Source: Rhodoferax sp. (GTDB taxonomy: Bacteria > Pseudomonadota > Gammaproteobacteria > Burkholderiales > Burkholderiaceae_C). From it: a stretch of DNA of 64,000 nucleotides. Of the stretch, positions 57,461 through 64,000 are shown one piece after another. The stretch's first letter is position 1. Each line of letters begins with the position of its first letter. Location: the NCBI RefSeq assembly GCF_028689305.1, contig NZ_JAQTWM010000006.1:1-64000 (forward strand), in the 5' to 3' direction. The notes under the pieces were generated by a model. That model made no database searches and was not told the origin of the DNA. It saw only the letters and a program-made list of their open reading frames with translations. The translations under genes were made by a program, and so were the position numbers.

Positions 57461-57732
57461 CGCCTGCCTTTCTTCTTGCAATTGACAAGACGTTCACTGA
57501 CCGGGCGACGACCCTCGGTATAACCGTCGCAGTCAACAAAGAAGCGGGTTTTGGCATGGGTACAGCGGCACTGCTTGATCATCTGGTGCTGATAGGCACG
57601 CGTGCAGTCAGTGCAGTAGTCGCTGTCACCAGCACGGGTCTTGATGGCGTAGGTGCGCCACTGCTGGTACTGCGACGCGTCACTGAAGCAGCCTGGGTGG
57701 TAGGCCTGCGCCGTGGGTAAAGAGGCATTCAT
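57457..57732 (-). CDS. Small cysteine-rich phage protein
   Basis: This 91-residue protein starts MNASLPTAQAYHPGCFSDAS, with AAGGAG eight bases before the ATG. Cysteines occur in YCTDCTRAYQHQM and QCRCTHAKTRF, a likely zinc-binding site, and the C-terminus is basic (VSERLVNCKKKGRR). It lies between the OB-like protein and the DUF6511-like gene and overlaps the latter by four bases. It may bind nucleic acid. Function unknown. Confidence 0.62.
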   Translation of the reverse strand: MNASLPTAQAYHPGCFSDASQYQQWRTYAIKTRAGDSDYCTDCTRAYQHQMIKQCRCTHAKTRFFVDCDGYTEGRRPVSERLVNCKKKGRR

Positions 57733-57744
57733 GGCTGGCGCTCC

Positions 57745-58407
57745 TTACTGCGCCCATGCGGGTTTGCCGGAGACAGGCGCGCGCTGCGGTGCTGGCGCTT
57801 GGTGTGCCGGTGCTGCGCTTTGAGCAGCAGGGGCTTGGGGTGCTGAATTGGCTGGCGCGTTGGTGCTTGGAGCCAACTTGGAAGGCACACCCATGGTGCG
57901 CGCGTAGTCCGGGTGGTCGGGCTCCACTGCCGTCTTGACGACGTTGCGGTCGTCACCACGGTCATCTTTTTCGATGTCCACGCGCACCACGAACTCCAGA
58001 CCGTCGAGGTCAACAAAGCCTTGGATGCGCCGAGCGGCGGTAGCCTGAGGGCTGTTGTCCTGCGGCAAGACGTTTCTGGCACTGTTCAAAGCGGCGCGCA
58101 CGAAGGTTCTGCCCATCTGCGTCCAGGTTGGACCCTTGGGCGAGTACAGCCCGATGTTCGACCACATCTTGCGTTTGGCATATTCGCCACCGGTGATGAC
58201 AAACTCGGCAGCCAGATAGACCGCACCCGTCTTGGGTGACTGGGTGGGGTAACCATCCGACCAGCCTTGATTGGCGTCGTAGTGGCCACCGGGTTTGAGA
58301 GTCATTAGCACCGGCACGAGCGCACCCTTGGGGATCAGGTTGAAACCCGACTGCTGTGCTTCTGCGTCGTTAAAGTCGGACCAGACATTGGTGTTGTTGT
58401 CGTTCAT
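57745..58407 (-). CDS. Phage single-strand-binding-like protein
   Basis: This 220-residue protein starts MNDNNTNVWSDFNDAEAQQS, with AAGGAG eight bases upstream. The central part resembles an OB-type ssDNA-binding fold: IPKGALVPVLMTLKPGGHYD, VYLAAEFVITGGEYAKRKMW and LEFVVRVDIEKDDRGDDRNV. The last ~55 residues are a Pro/Ala/Gln/Ser-rich tail, typical of SSB-like C-terminal linkers. It is next to the Sak4-like ATPase, so a role in recombination is plausible; the fold is inferred. Confidence 0.6.
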   Translation of the reverse strand: MNDNNTNVWSDFNDAEAQQSGFNLIPKGALVPVLMTLKPGGHYDANQGWSDGYPTQSPKTGAVYLAAEFVITGGEYAKRKMWSNIGLYSPKGPTWTQMGRTFVRAALNSARNVLPQDNSPQATAARRIQGFVDLDGLEFVVRVDIEKDDRGDDRNVVKTAVEPDHPDYARTMGVPSKLAPSTNAPANSAPQAPAAQSAAPAHQAPAPQRAPVSGKPAWAQ

Positions 58408-58412
58408 TTGAA

Positions 58413-59258
58413 TTACTCCTTGAAATCAGTGGGGGTTGAGGCTTGTGGGTTCTGTGCAGGGGTGCCAGTGCCAGCGCACTTGGCGATGAGCGCACCCAAG
58501 TCGGGCGGCTCCAGCAGATCAAGACGACCGCTGCGGTCTTTTGCGGGAAACGAATACGGGTTGATCGTCTGGGTGACAAATGCCCGGTACGAGCTACCGT
58601 CATCAGCCTTGATTTCAGCCAAGGTCACCACCTCGTCCACGATGCCCGGGAGTTGCAATGCGGTGGCACTGCCCTCAATCTGAGGAACAAACACCTTGCG
58701 GCCGAAGTCGTCGGTCTTGCAGTCGAGGATGGCCACGAACACCACGTTCTTGCCACGGGCGTGCTGCAAATGGGTCAAGGCGGTGACCATTTCCTGGCCC
58801 AGCAAACCATATGCGCCTCGCGAATCCGGCTTGCCCGTTCGGTCAGAAAATGCCGCTGGCTGGCTCTTGGCCCAGTTAAAGCAAAGCCGCGAGAGCGCCG
58901 TGATGGAGTCGCAGAAGTAGGTCTGGTACTTGTCCAGGCTGGCTGGGTCGCCATAAACCGAGCAGACATGGTCAAAGTGCGCCGTTGAGAACGGTGACTG
59001 TTCGGGCAGCGCCGGGTTGGGCCCTGCCAGATAGACCACCAGATCGCGAAACTCTGGCCAGGTGCGCGGCCGCAGGCAGTCGCCATCCCAGGTGGAAACC
59101 GACAGGTCACCCGCCTCTAGGTCAATAAACAAGGTGGAGTGGGTGTCGAGCGATTTCAGTTGGGTCGTTTTACCGATGCCACTTACACCCAGAATGACGA
59201 TCTTGACCCCACGGCGCTGCGCGCGGCGTTGGTCAGCAGTGATGATGGGGAGTGCCAT
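58413..59258 (-). CDS. RecA-like ATPase (Sak4-type recombination protein)
   Basis: This 281-residue protein starts MALPIITADQRRAQRRGVKI, with GGAGG upstream. Walker A is ILGVSGIGKTTQLKSLD (about 21-37). Walker B-like strands follow at TLFIDLEAGDLSVSTWDGD and VVFVAILDCKTDDFGRK. The short RecA-like core without the RecA C-terminal domains fits the Sak4 family of phage single-strand-annealing or strand-exchange proteins. It lies in a cluster with the Cas4-like nuclease and the OB-like protein. Confidence 0.8.
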   Translation of the reverse strand: MALPIITADQRRAQRRGVKIVILGVSGIGKTTQLKSLDTHSTLFIDLEAGDLSVSTWDGDCLRPRTWPEFRDLVVYLAGPNPALPEQSPFSTAHFDHVCSVYGDPASLDKYQTYFCDSITALSRLCFNWAKSQPAAFSDRTGKPDSRGAYGLLGQEMVTALTHLQHARGKNVVFVAILDCKTDDFGRKVFVPQIEGSATALQLPGIVDEVVTLAEIKADDGSSYRAFVTQTINPYSFPAKDRSGRLDLLEPPDLGALIAKCAGTGTPAQNPQASTPTDFKE

Positions 59259-59783
59259 TTAAGCCACCTCCGCTTCAACGTGCTCTGATGCACCAAGGAC
59301 ATCAAAAACACAACTGTCGCTAATGGCACCCATGGCCAGAGCCATGTCATGGAGTTCGGTCAGAGCACGGTGGCGACTGATGTCGGCCCGAATCTGGCTT
59401 GTCAGCATGTCCAAGTGCGCGCCCAGCTCGCCAAAGGTGACCTTGGCCAGAGGCTTATAGACGACACCCTCTTCATTCGAGTCGTCCTCGCTGGGGATGC
59501 TGATGGCCGGTGGAAGCAGACGTGCCATCACTTCAGGCACACCTGGGAGTAGCATTTGCATGCTTGACTCACAGCTTTTGGTGCTGTTTTTGAGTTCACG
59601 GCGAGCCACATCGGTGATGGCGTTTTCTGCCAACTGAGCGCCAATGGCGGCAATGCTCTCGGGATTCGCTGTGCAGACCAGTTTTGCGATGTCACGCGGT
59701 TTGGCAAAACCAAAACAATCAAAGGACTGTGTGATTTCATTGCGTACCGCTTCGCGCAGATGGGTGAGGGTTGGATTACGCAT
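59259..59783 (-). CDS. Phage hypothetical protein
   Basis: This 174-residue protein starts MRNPTLTHLREAVRNEITQS at the ATG at 59783, with GGAG eight bases upstream; a longer frame overlaps the ParB-like gene. It is helical, with FAKPRDIAKLVCTANPESIA and FGELGAHLDMLTSQIRADIS. Its stop codon touches the Sak4-like start region, so translation is likely coupled. It may be a recombination or replication accessory. I do not recognise a family. Confidence 0.6.
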   Translation of the reverse strand: MRNPTLTHLREAVRNEITQSFDCFGFAKPRDIAKLVCTANPESIAAIGAQLAENAITDVARRELKNSTKSCESSMQMLLPGVPEVMARLLPPAISIPSEDDSNEEGVVYKPLAKVTFGELGAHLDMLTSQIRADISRHRALTELHDMALAMGAISDSCVFDVLGASEHVEAEVA

Positions 59784-60777
59784 GGGCTTGGCTCCAAAGT
59801 GAATTGAGTTGATTGAGGTAAGGCACGGCGCTGGAAAGCCAGTCGGTGACGTTTTTCTGCTGGTAGGGAGGAATGGACGCAAATGCCTCGTTTGCTGAAA
59901 ACTTCAGCTTGGCCAGAGGCTCAAGCCCCTCGCGCAAGTTCAGCCATTGCTGCATGCGTGCGTTTTCATCGGGGTCGCCGGGTGCTGTGTGGTAGCAGCC
60001 ATCACTGCCGAGTACCAGCAGACCTTTGGCACCCTCGGACGCGATGCGCTTTGCCTCCATCGGCGTTGGCAGCGGAATTGCCTGATCCTTGAGGACTTGA
60101 ACTACAGCGAGTTGCTGCGCACCATCAAGTCCGGTCTCCTGGGCAACCTCATCGAAGATGCGCACAGCAGACTGGCCGACCACACCAGCGCTCTGGATGC
60201 GGTTGCCCACATCCTGGGCAATGGCGCGAATTTCCTGGGGTGTGCGTGCAAGCGCTTCGCGTTGGGTGTCAAGAGGGAGTCGCGCCAAATCAGCGCCAGT
60301 CGAGACGGCGACAGCACCGCGTTCAATTGCGTCAATCAGTTCAGGCGCACCGTCTTGCAATACCTTGGCTGCGTTGGCTACTGATCGCGTACTGACGTTG
60401 AGCAGTTCTGAAACGTGGGCTCGACTGATTGGTAAATGATGCAAATTTGCATTTTTATGAGGTCGCCCGAGATCTCGCGTTTCCAGCCTGGCAGCGACCA
60501 TCGACCGCTGACTTTCATTGAGATGCCTGCGCCGCAGATTCAGGCTGATGACCAAGGCATTCAGGTCAGTTCCATCCGGCACCACGACGAACTGTGGCTC
60601 AACACCTGCTTGCAAGCAGGCGCGGTACCGGTGACGACCATCAACGACGCTGTCTCCCATGATGTGGATCGGCTCGCGCAGACCGTTGGCCGTGATGTCG
60701 GCCACCAGCGCATCGAACTCTGCCGGTGGCATGCTCGGGAAAATCTCACTGACTGGGTGAAATTTCAACTGCTCCAT
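59776..60777 (-). CDS. ParB/Spo0J-like phage protein
   Basis: This 333-residue protein starts MEQLKFHPVSEIFPSMPPAE at the ATG at 60777, with GGAGG seven bases upstream (a GTG at 60780 is one codon longer). The ParB-like domain is clear: FDALVADITANGLREPIHIM, SVVDGRHRYRACLQAG and NLRRRHLNESQRSMVAARLE. A helix-turn-helix follows (ISRAHVSELLNVSTRSVANA, about 118-138). The rest is helical. The gene contains the 14-bp palindrome at 60439-60452. Its role may be regulation or replication, since no ParA is present. Confidence 0.8.
   Translation of the reverse strand: MEQLKFHPVSEIFPSMPPAEFDALVADITANGLREPIHIMGDSVVDGRHRYRACLQAGVEPQFVVVPDGTDLNALVISLNLRRRHLNESQRSMVAARLETRDLGRPHKNANLHHLPISRAHVSELLNVSTRSVANAAKVLQDGAPELIDAIERGAVAVSTGADLARLPLDTQREALARTPQEIRAIAQDVGNRIQSAGVVGQSAVRIFDEVAQETGLDGAQQLAVVQVLKDQAIPLPTPMEAKRIASEGAKGLLVLGSDGCYHTAPGDPDENARMQQWLNLREGLEPLAKLKFSANEAFASIPPYQQKNVTDWLSSAVPYLNQLNSLWSQAHA
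60439..60452. promoter_or_regulatory. Palindrome ATGCAAATTTGCAT (copy 2)
   Basis: This is identical to the 14-bp palindrome at 44910-44923, here inside the coding region of the ParB-like gene. It may be an operator or a ParB-type binding site. Confidence 0.4.
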
Positions 60778-61259
60778 CACTGGACCTCCTCGTCAAGCGT
60801 CAACGTGAAGGACGGTTTTCCAGCGTCCACGGTGCGCGCAGCGGCAAACTGCTGCTGCAACGCCGGTGGCCAGTTGGTGTAACGGGACTCAGACACTGAC
60901 AACTTGATGTCGATGTAGCTTTTGACCTGGTCGCCAGATGCAGCCACACGCTCAGCGATGTCGCCGAGTTGCTTTTGATCCCATGTGACTTTTTTTGGAA
61001 GATCAAACTTGATGCGCAATGGACCGTCATTGATGTGAGCGGTGCCAAAATCACGACCGGATTCCAGTAATGCAGCTTTTGCTTTTGCTGAATATTCCTG
61101 CTCCAATGCGGCATCCAGCTTCGCCAATTGCTTTTTTAGAAATGCGCTTGCTTCGATCAGGTTTTTGCTGACTTCATGCTTTTGCAGTGGTGAAAGCCGG
61201 GCGATTTGTGACACGGACATCTCGGCGATGTCGGCTGGGTAGAGGGTGAGATTGGTCAT
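60777..61259 (-). CDS. Phage hypothetical protein, helical
   Basis: This 160-residue protein starts MTNLTLYPADIAEMSVSQIA at the ATG at 61259, with AAAGGGGA upstream. It has a long coiled-coil-like helix (VSKNLIEASAFLKKQLAKLD, then ALEQEQYSAKAKAALLESG-type region) and a C-terminal strand part (VDAGKPSFTLTLDEEVQ). Its stop codon overlaps the next start (TGATG). It belongs to the early leftward cluster. Function unknown. Confidence 0.6.
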   Translation of the reverse strand: MTNLTLYPADIAEMSVSQIARLSPLQKHEVSKNLIEASAFLKKQLAKLDAALEQEYSAKAKAALLESGRDFGTAHINDGPLRIKFDLPKKVTWDQKQLGDIAERVAASGDQVKSYIDIKLSVSESRYTNWPPALQQQFAAARTVDAGKPSFTLTLDEEVQ

Positions 61260-61273
61260 GGTCGCGTCCCCTT

Positions 61274-61537
61274 TCATTGGTAAACCGATGTGAAAGTGGA
61301 GTGACGCGACACGCGGCGCTCGTAGGCTTCGATCTCAGAGATGAGATAGGTGACCCGGGCACCCATCTTGCAAAAGATAGGGCCCAATTTTTCTTGTCTC
61401 CAGCGACGCAGGGTCTTCACGGAAAGGCCCCAGCGCTGGGAAAGCTCGTTTTCGTCTATGGCGATGCGCAAGGCACCGGCTCGACTGTTGTGGCGGTGTG
61501 ACCGACCGGATTCAACTGATGGGAATTGGTTTTGCAT
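61274..61537 (-). CDS. Helix-turn-helix protein (excisionase/AlpA-like)
   Basis: This 87-residue protein starts MQNQFPSVESGRSHRHNSRA at the ATG at 61537, with GGAGG nine bases upstream; a longer frame is unlikely. The core ELSQRWGLSVKTLRRWRQEK is a winged helix-turn-helix, followed by MGARVTYLISEIEAYERRVS. It is probably an excisionase- or AlpA-type DNA-binding protein at the head of the phage early cluster. No integrase is visible in the window. Confidence 0.8.
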   Translation of the reverse strand: MQNQFPSVESGRSHRHNSRAGALRIAIDENELSQRWGLSVKTLRRWRQEKLGPIFCKMGARVTYLISEIEAYERRVSRHSTFTSVYQ

Positions 61538-61632
61538 TTCGATGTGCCTCCTTAATGAAATGGGCACATCGAAGTTTCCGCATGGACTTACGGCCTGTGT
61601 ACGGGCCGACATACGGTAAAACCTACATGTTT

Positions 61633-62565
61633 CTAATTGCGTCGAACTTGGTAGTGACCGCCAGCCTTTGCCAAAATGAGGAATTCCTCTCGTGTGGCCT
61701 TGTCGCCAAATGCTTCGTCGAACGAGCGGTAGCCGCAATCCAAATTGAAATTGACCTCAGCCCACTTCATCGCAGGCGGTGTCTTGCCTTCAACGCCCCA
61801 CATGAATTTGAGGATGGCGGCACGGATTTCGCTGACCAGTCTTGATTTTTCGAAATGAGGCAGCTTCACCCGTAAGCCCTGTAAGAACTGTTCAGGTTCA
61901 TCGTCTCTACTGGCAGTCACGAATCCACGCAACACCCGGTCGAAGGCGCTCGCGTCGAAAACGTCCTGTCCGGCTTCCAGACGGATGAAGTCGCTGAGGC
62001 TGCGCATGACATGATCACGAGGCAATTTGTCGCTGCTCGTTCGGTTCCGTAGAAGTACGCCACCGCGCGGCCAGATCGAATCGCACAGTACAGGTGTCGT
62101 TTCTGATGCTGGCGCGCGTTCCCACAAACGTCCGACAAACACAGGCGCGAAATCGTGGGTGCCAGCGATTCGTACATTGCCAAGATGCCAGAGGTGGTCT
62201 GATACCCGGGTACGCTGTGGCGATAACTGCCGTGGCTCTATGGCTACCAGATTGCACAAATCAGTGAGCCACGTATCAATGCGAAACGTGTGGAGCACGA
62301 TCTCTGACAGCGGTCGCGTGACGATTCGAGATCGCTGCTGGGGACTTCGGTATCGAAACACGCCAGCGTTCTCATCAATATCGGCTTCGACCTCTTCCTC
62401 CGAATCGTGAAAGGGCACCAACAAATGGGTCAAGTGGCCATCCTCAACCACCCACCGGCGGCGAAGAAATTCGCTGCGGTGGTGGCCAAAGGTGGTGGCG
62501 GTCACGCGCGTTTTGACGCTACGTACCCGCTCAATGGTGTTGAAATAGTCCAAATGTGCCGACAT
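61633..62565 (-). CDS. Unrecognised protein (gene B of a two-gene unit)
   Basis: This protein of about 310 residues starts MSAHLDYFNTIERVRSVKTR at the ATG at 62565; a longer frame exists but overlaps the upstream gene. It begins with a basic stretch, followed by EEEVEADIDENAGVFRYRSP and an alpha/beta body. The C-terminal ~60 residues (PAMKWAEVNFNLDCGYRSFD, then EEFLILAKAGGHYQVRRN) look like a small helix-strand domain. It begins 10 nt after the upstream gene stop codon, so the two form one transcript. It could be a phage-borne accessory (moron) or a bacterial gene past the phage edge. I do not recognise a family. Confidence 0.55.
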   Translation of the reverse strand: MSAHLDYFNTIERVRSVKTRVTATTFGHHRSEFLRRRWVVEDGHLTHLLVPFHDSEEEVEADIDENAGVFRYRSPQQRSRIVTRPLSEIVLHTFRIDTWLTDLCNLVAIEPRQLSPQRTRVSDHLWHLGNVRIAGTHDFAPVFVGRLWERAPASETTPVLCDSIWPRGGVLLRNRTSSDKLPRDHVMRSLSDFIRLEAGQDVFDASAFDRVLRGFVTASRDDEPEQFLQGLRVKLPHFEKSRLVSEIRAAILKFMWGVEGKTPPAMKWAEVNFNLDCGYRSFDEAFGDKATREEFLILAKAGGHYQVRRN

Positions 62566-62575
62566 GGCGAGATTC

Positions 62576-64000
62576 TCAGAACTCACACAGGACACCGAGC
62601 CTCGCCAATTGGTCATTGACGCGCTTTCGGTCAGCCTCGGTCTTGCTTTTGTCATTCAGGCCGTTGGGCGACGTAATCTGGACGGGCACGTTGTGGGCTT
62701 TGCGGTGCGGTTGCTTGGCCATTCGGAATACCAATTTCACCTGCGACAGTGCGTAACCAGTCAGGTCATCCAAACCATAGTCGTCATAGGCGACTTGGTA
62801 AATGTGACGGGTATCGCGGCGATCCCTACCAATCGTCGAAGTGCTCGACAGGTGCTGGACAATGACGCGCCCGTTGGCTTCGTCGACGGTGCTTTGCTCG
62901 AATGGGCGAGCGATCTTGACTTGCAGAATCGAGATTTTCTCTACACCGTCGACGAGATCTTGTTCAAGGCGCTTGAGCATGGCGTGTGTGGAAAAACCCA
63001 GAAGATCGAACTCACGCATGGGCATGTCGTTAATCGCTCCCTCGCAGGCCAGCACGACATCACGGAAGATGGTAGCCAGATCACGGCGCGACTCCTTGTC
63101 CTCGCAAAACACGCCAAGCGCGCCCATGCCTGGCTCCCATGAGAAGATGGCCGACATGGCGGCAGGTTCTTCGTGATCAACCACTTCACCATCTGCGACT
63201 TGTTTGTAATGTGCCGTCGACCCATTGAAAGTTGCCGTCAGCGTATGCAACAGCACAGGTGTCGAGTCGTCTGCGTCAGCGCCGACACAGCGATCAGCAT
63301 GCGCAAGGTCACGCCGGGTGAACTGCTCGATCAGAATCTGTTCTGCCTTCACCTTGGGATAAAGGGCTGCAATCCGGGTGCGCAGCACGTCTTGCACATC
63401 AGCATCGACTTTGGGCTCAATGCCTTTTGGGCCAAGGTAATGACTGGAGAAACTTTCACTTTTCCACTGCCGGTGCATCACTTGCAGTCGCTCAGCATGC
63501 TCAAAACGGTGCTCTGCCTTGACACCACTTGATGGAAATTCCTGAAGGAGGTACAGGTAAAGCGCGCGGCTGTACCTGTCCGTGGGTGCAGCCAGCACCG
63601 CCGCGTCGCCATCATGATCTTCTTCAAGCAAGGACTGGACGGCCTGCGCACCGTATTCATCATCGAGCAGTACCACCAATTCAGCCGCACGTTCGATGCG
63701 CTGATGTTGCATTGGCAAGAGTTTGGCCACGACGTGAAACAGGGCCTTGCGCACGGGAATCGGCAACATTCCCTTTGCGGCGTCGGCCAGCGCAGTCATT
63801 TCCGGCAAAGTGATGGCAGCGGCGCGCTCGACCAAAATCAAGATCAGCGCTGGTCGCTTTACCTTGCGCACCAGGGTGACAAAATTTTCCATGAAGGGGA
63901 GAACATCGGGACCATCGTCTGACTGGCGGATGCGTGCCTTCTTTGGTGATTGCATATCCGCAACTGGTAGGGTTTGTTTTTCAACGGTGTTTTGCTCAAT
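62576..64000 (-). CDS. Unrecognised protein (gene A of a two-gene unit), possibly partial
   Basis: From the ATG at 63955 this protein has 459 residues, starting MQSPKKARIRQSDDGPDVLP. The frame stays open to the right edge of the window (EQNTVEKQTLPVAD...), so the true start may lie outside; I give the edge as the limit. The sequence has helical regions (VRKVKRPALILILVERAAAI) and a middle with FSWEPGMGALGVFCEDKESR. The end (LNDKSKTEADRKRVNDQLAR) is charged. It lies upstream of the partner gene on the same strand. No domain is recognised. Defence or phage-control roles are possible but not shown. Confidence 0.5.
   Translation of the reverse strand: MEQNTVEKQTLPVADMQSPKKARIRQSDDGPDVLPFMENFVTLVRKVKRPALILILVERAAAITLPEMTALADAAKGMLPIPVRKALFHVVAKLLPMQHQRIERAAELVVLLDDEYGAQAVQSLLEEDHDGDAAVLAAPTDRYSRALYLYLLQEFPSSGVKAEHRFEHAERLQVMHRQWKSESFSSHYLGPKGIEPKVDADVQDVLRTRIAALYPKVKAEQILIEQFTRRDLAHADRCVGADADDSTPVLLHTLTATFNGSTAHYKQVADGEVVDHEEPAAMSAIFSWEPGMGALGVFCEDKESRRDLATIFRDVVLACEGAINDMPMREFDLLGFSTHAMLKRLEQDLVDGVEKISILQVKIARPFEQSTVDEANGRVIVQHLSSTSTIGRDRRDTRHIYQVAYDDYGLDDLTGYALSQVKLVFRMAKQPHRKAHNVPVQITSPNGLNDKSKTEADRKRVNDQLARLGVLCEF

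Larger units (their letters stand above)
19415..61537. mobile_element. Siphovirus-type prophage (right end probably outside the window)
   Basis: A continuous set of phage genes runs from lysozyme on the left to the early regulators on the right: lysis, tail, head, packaging, small accessory genes, methyltransferases, replication, recombination and an HTH protein. The left border falls in 19267-19414, between DUF488 and lysozyme. No integrase or repressor cluster is seen, so the right border is likely beyond 64000. I found no attachment-site repeat. Confidence 0.85.

Overview
The window looks like a piece of a betaproteobacterial chromosome, most probably Burkholderiales/Comamonadaceae (Rhodoferax/Polaromonas/Acidovorax-like). 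The evidence is the gene order dapF–DUF484–xerC–small ORF–rlmI, the high-GC codon use, and two copies of a short dispersed repeat (one read in frame inside dapF, one before hsdS) that resembles repeats I remember from Comamonadaceae genomes.

Region 1 (1-3.25 kb, minus strand) is conserved core: partial rlmI, a small hypothetical gene, xerC, a DUF484 gene and dapF. Region 2 (3.25-5.8 kb) starts with a strong terminator and a degenerate tRNA-like inverted repeat, then has a compact three-gene operon read leftward: a Nudix-like protein, a three-TM protein with a soluble C-terminal domain, and an NMN-adenylyltransferase-like protein. Its function is unknown to me; NAD/nucleotide chemistry is suggested. 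Region 3 (5.8-10.0 kb, plus) looks like a mobile module: a zinc-ribbon protein, a large serine recombinase and two ParB/RepB-like proteins, closed by a terminator. Region 4 (10.1-19.3 kb) is a type I restriction-modification locus with two hsdM genes, a HEPN-motif (RX4H) gene between them, one hsdS and one hsdR, followed by a probable dual-OB protein and a convergent DUF488 gene.

Region 5 (19.4 to at least 61.5 kb) is a siphovirus-type prophage, mostly on the minus strand. Read from right to left: HTH protein, ParB-like protein, recombination and replication genes (Sak4-like ATPase, Cas4-like nuclease, primase-helicase, RuvC-like nuclease), two tandem ParB-methyltransferase fusions, terminase, a lambda-type head module (gpW, portal, S49 protease with nested scaffold, decoration protein, gpE capsid), a tail module with a clear -1 frameshift tail chaperone, tape measure, large tail proteins, holin and lysozyme. 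No integrase is visible, so the right end of the prophage probably lies beyond the window. At 61.6-64 kb two unrecognised genes lie upstream of the phage early genes.

Within the prophage, an oppositely transcribed island (45.0-48.9 kb, plus) holds seven small accessory genes (DUF6900-, DUF3489- and DUF932-like and unknowns). Each is preceded, about 70-93 nt before its start codon, by one copy of the same ~70-bp element, and several are followed by a strong hairpin. This seven-copy 5' element is the most unusual structure I found. Other regulatory-looking structures are a perfect ATGCAAATTTGCAT palindrome present twice, a cluster of TGCAAAC iterons, a 17-bp inverted repeat at the RuvC-like gene, and tandem terminators ahead of the methyltransferases.
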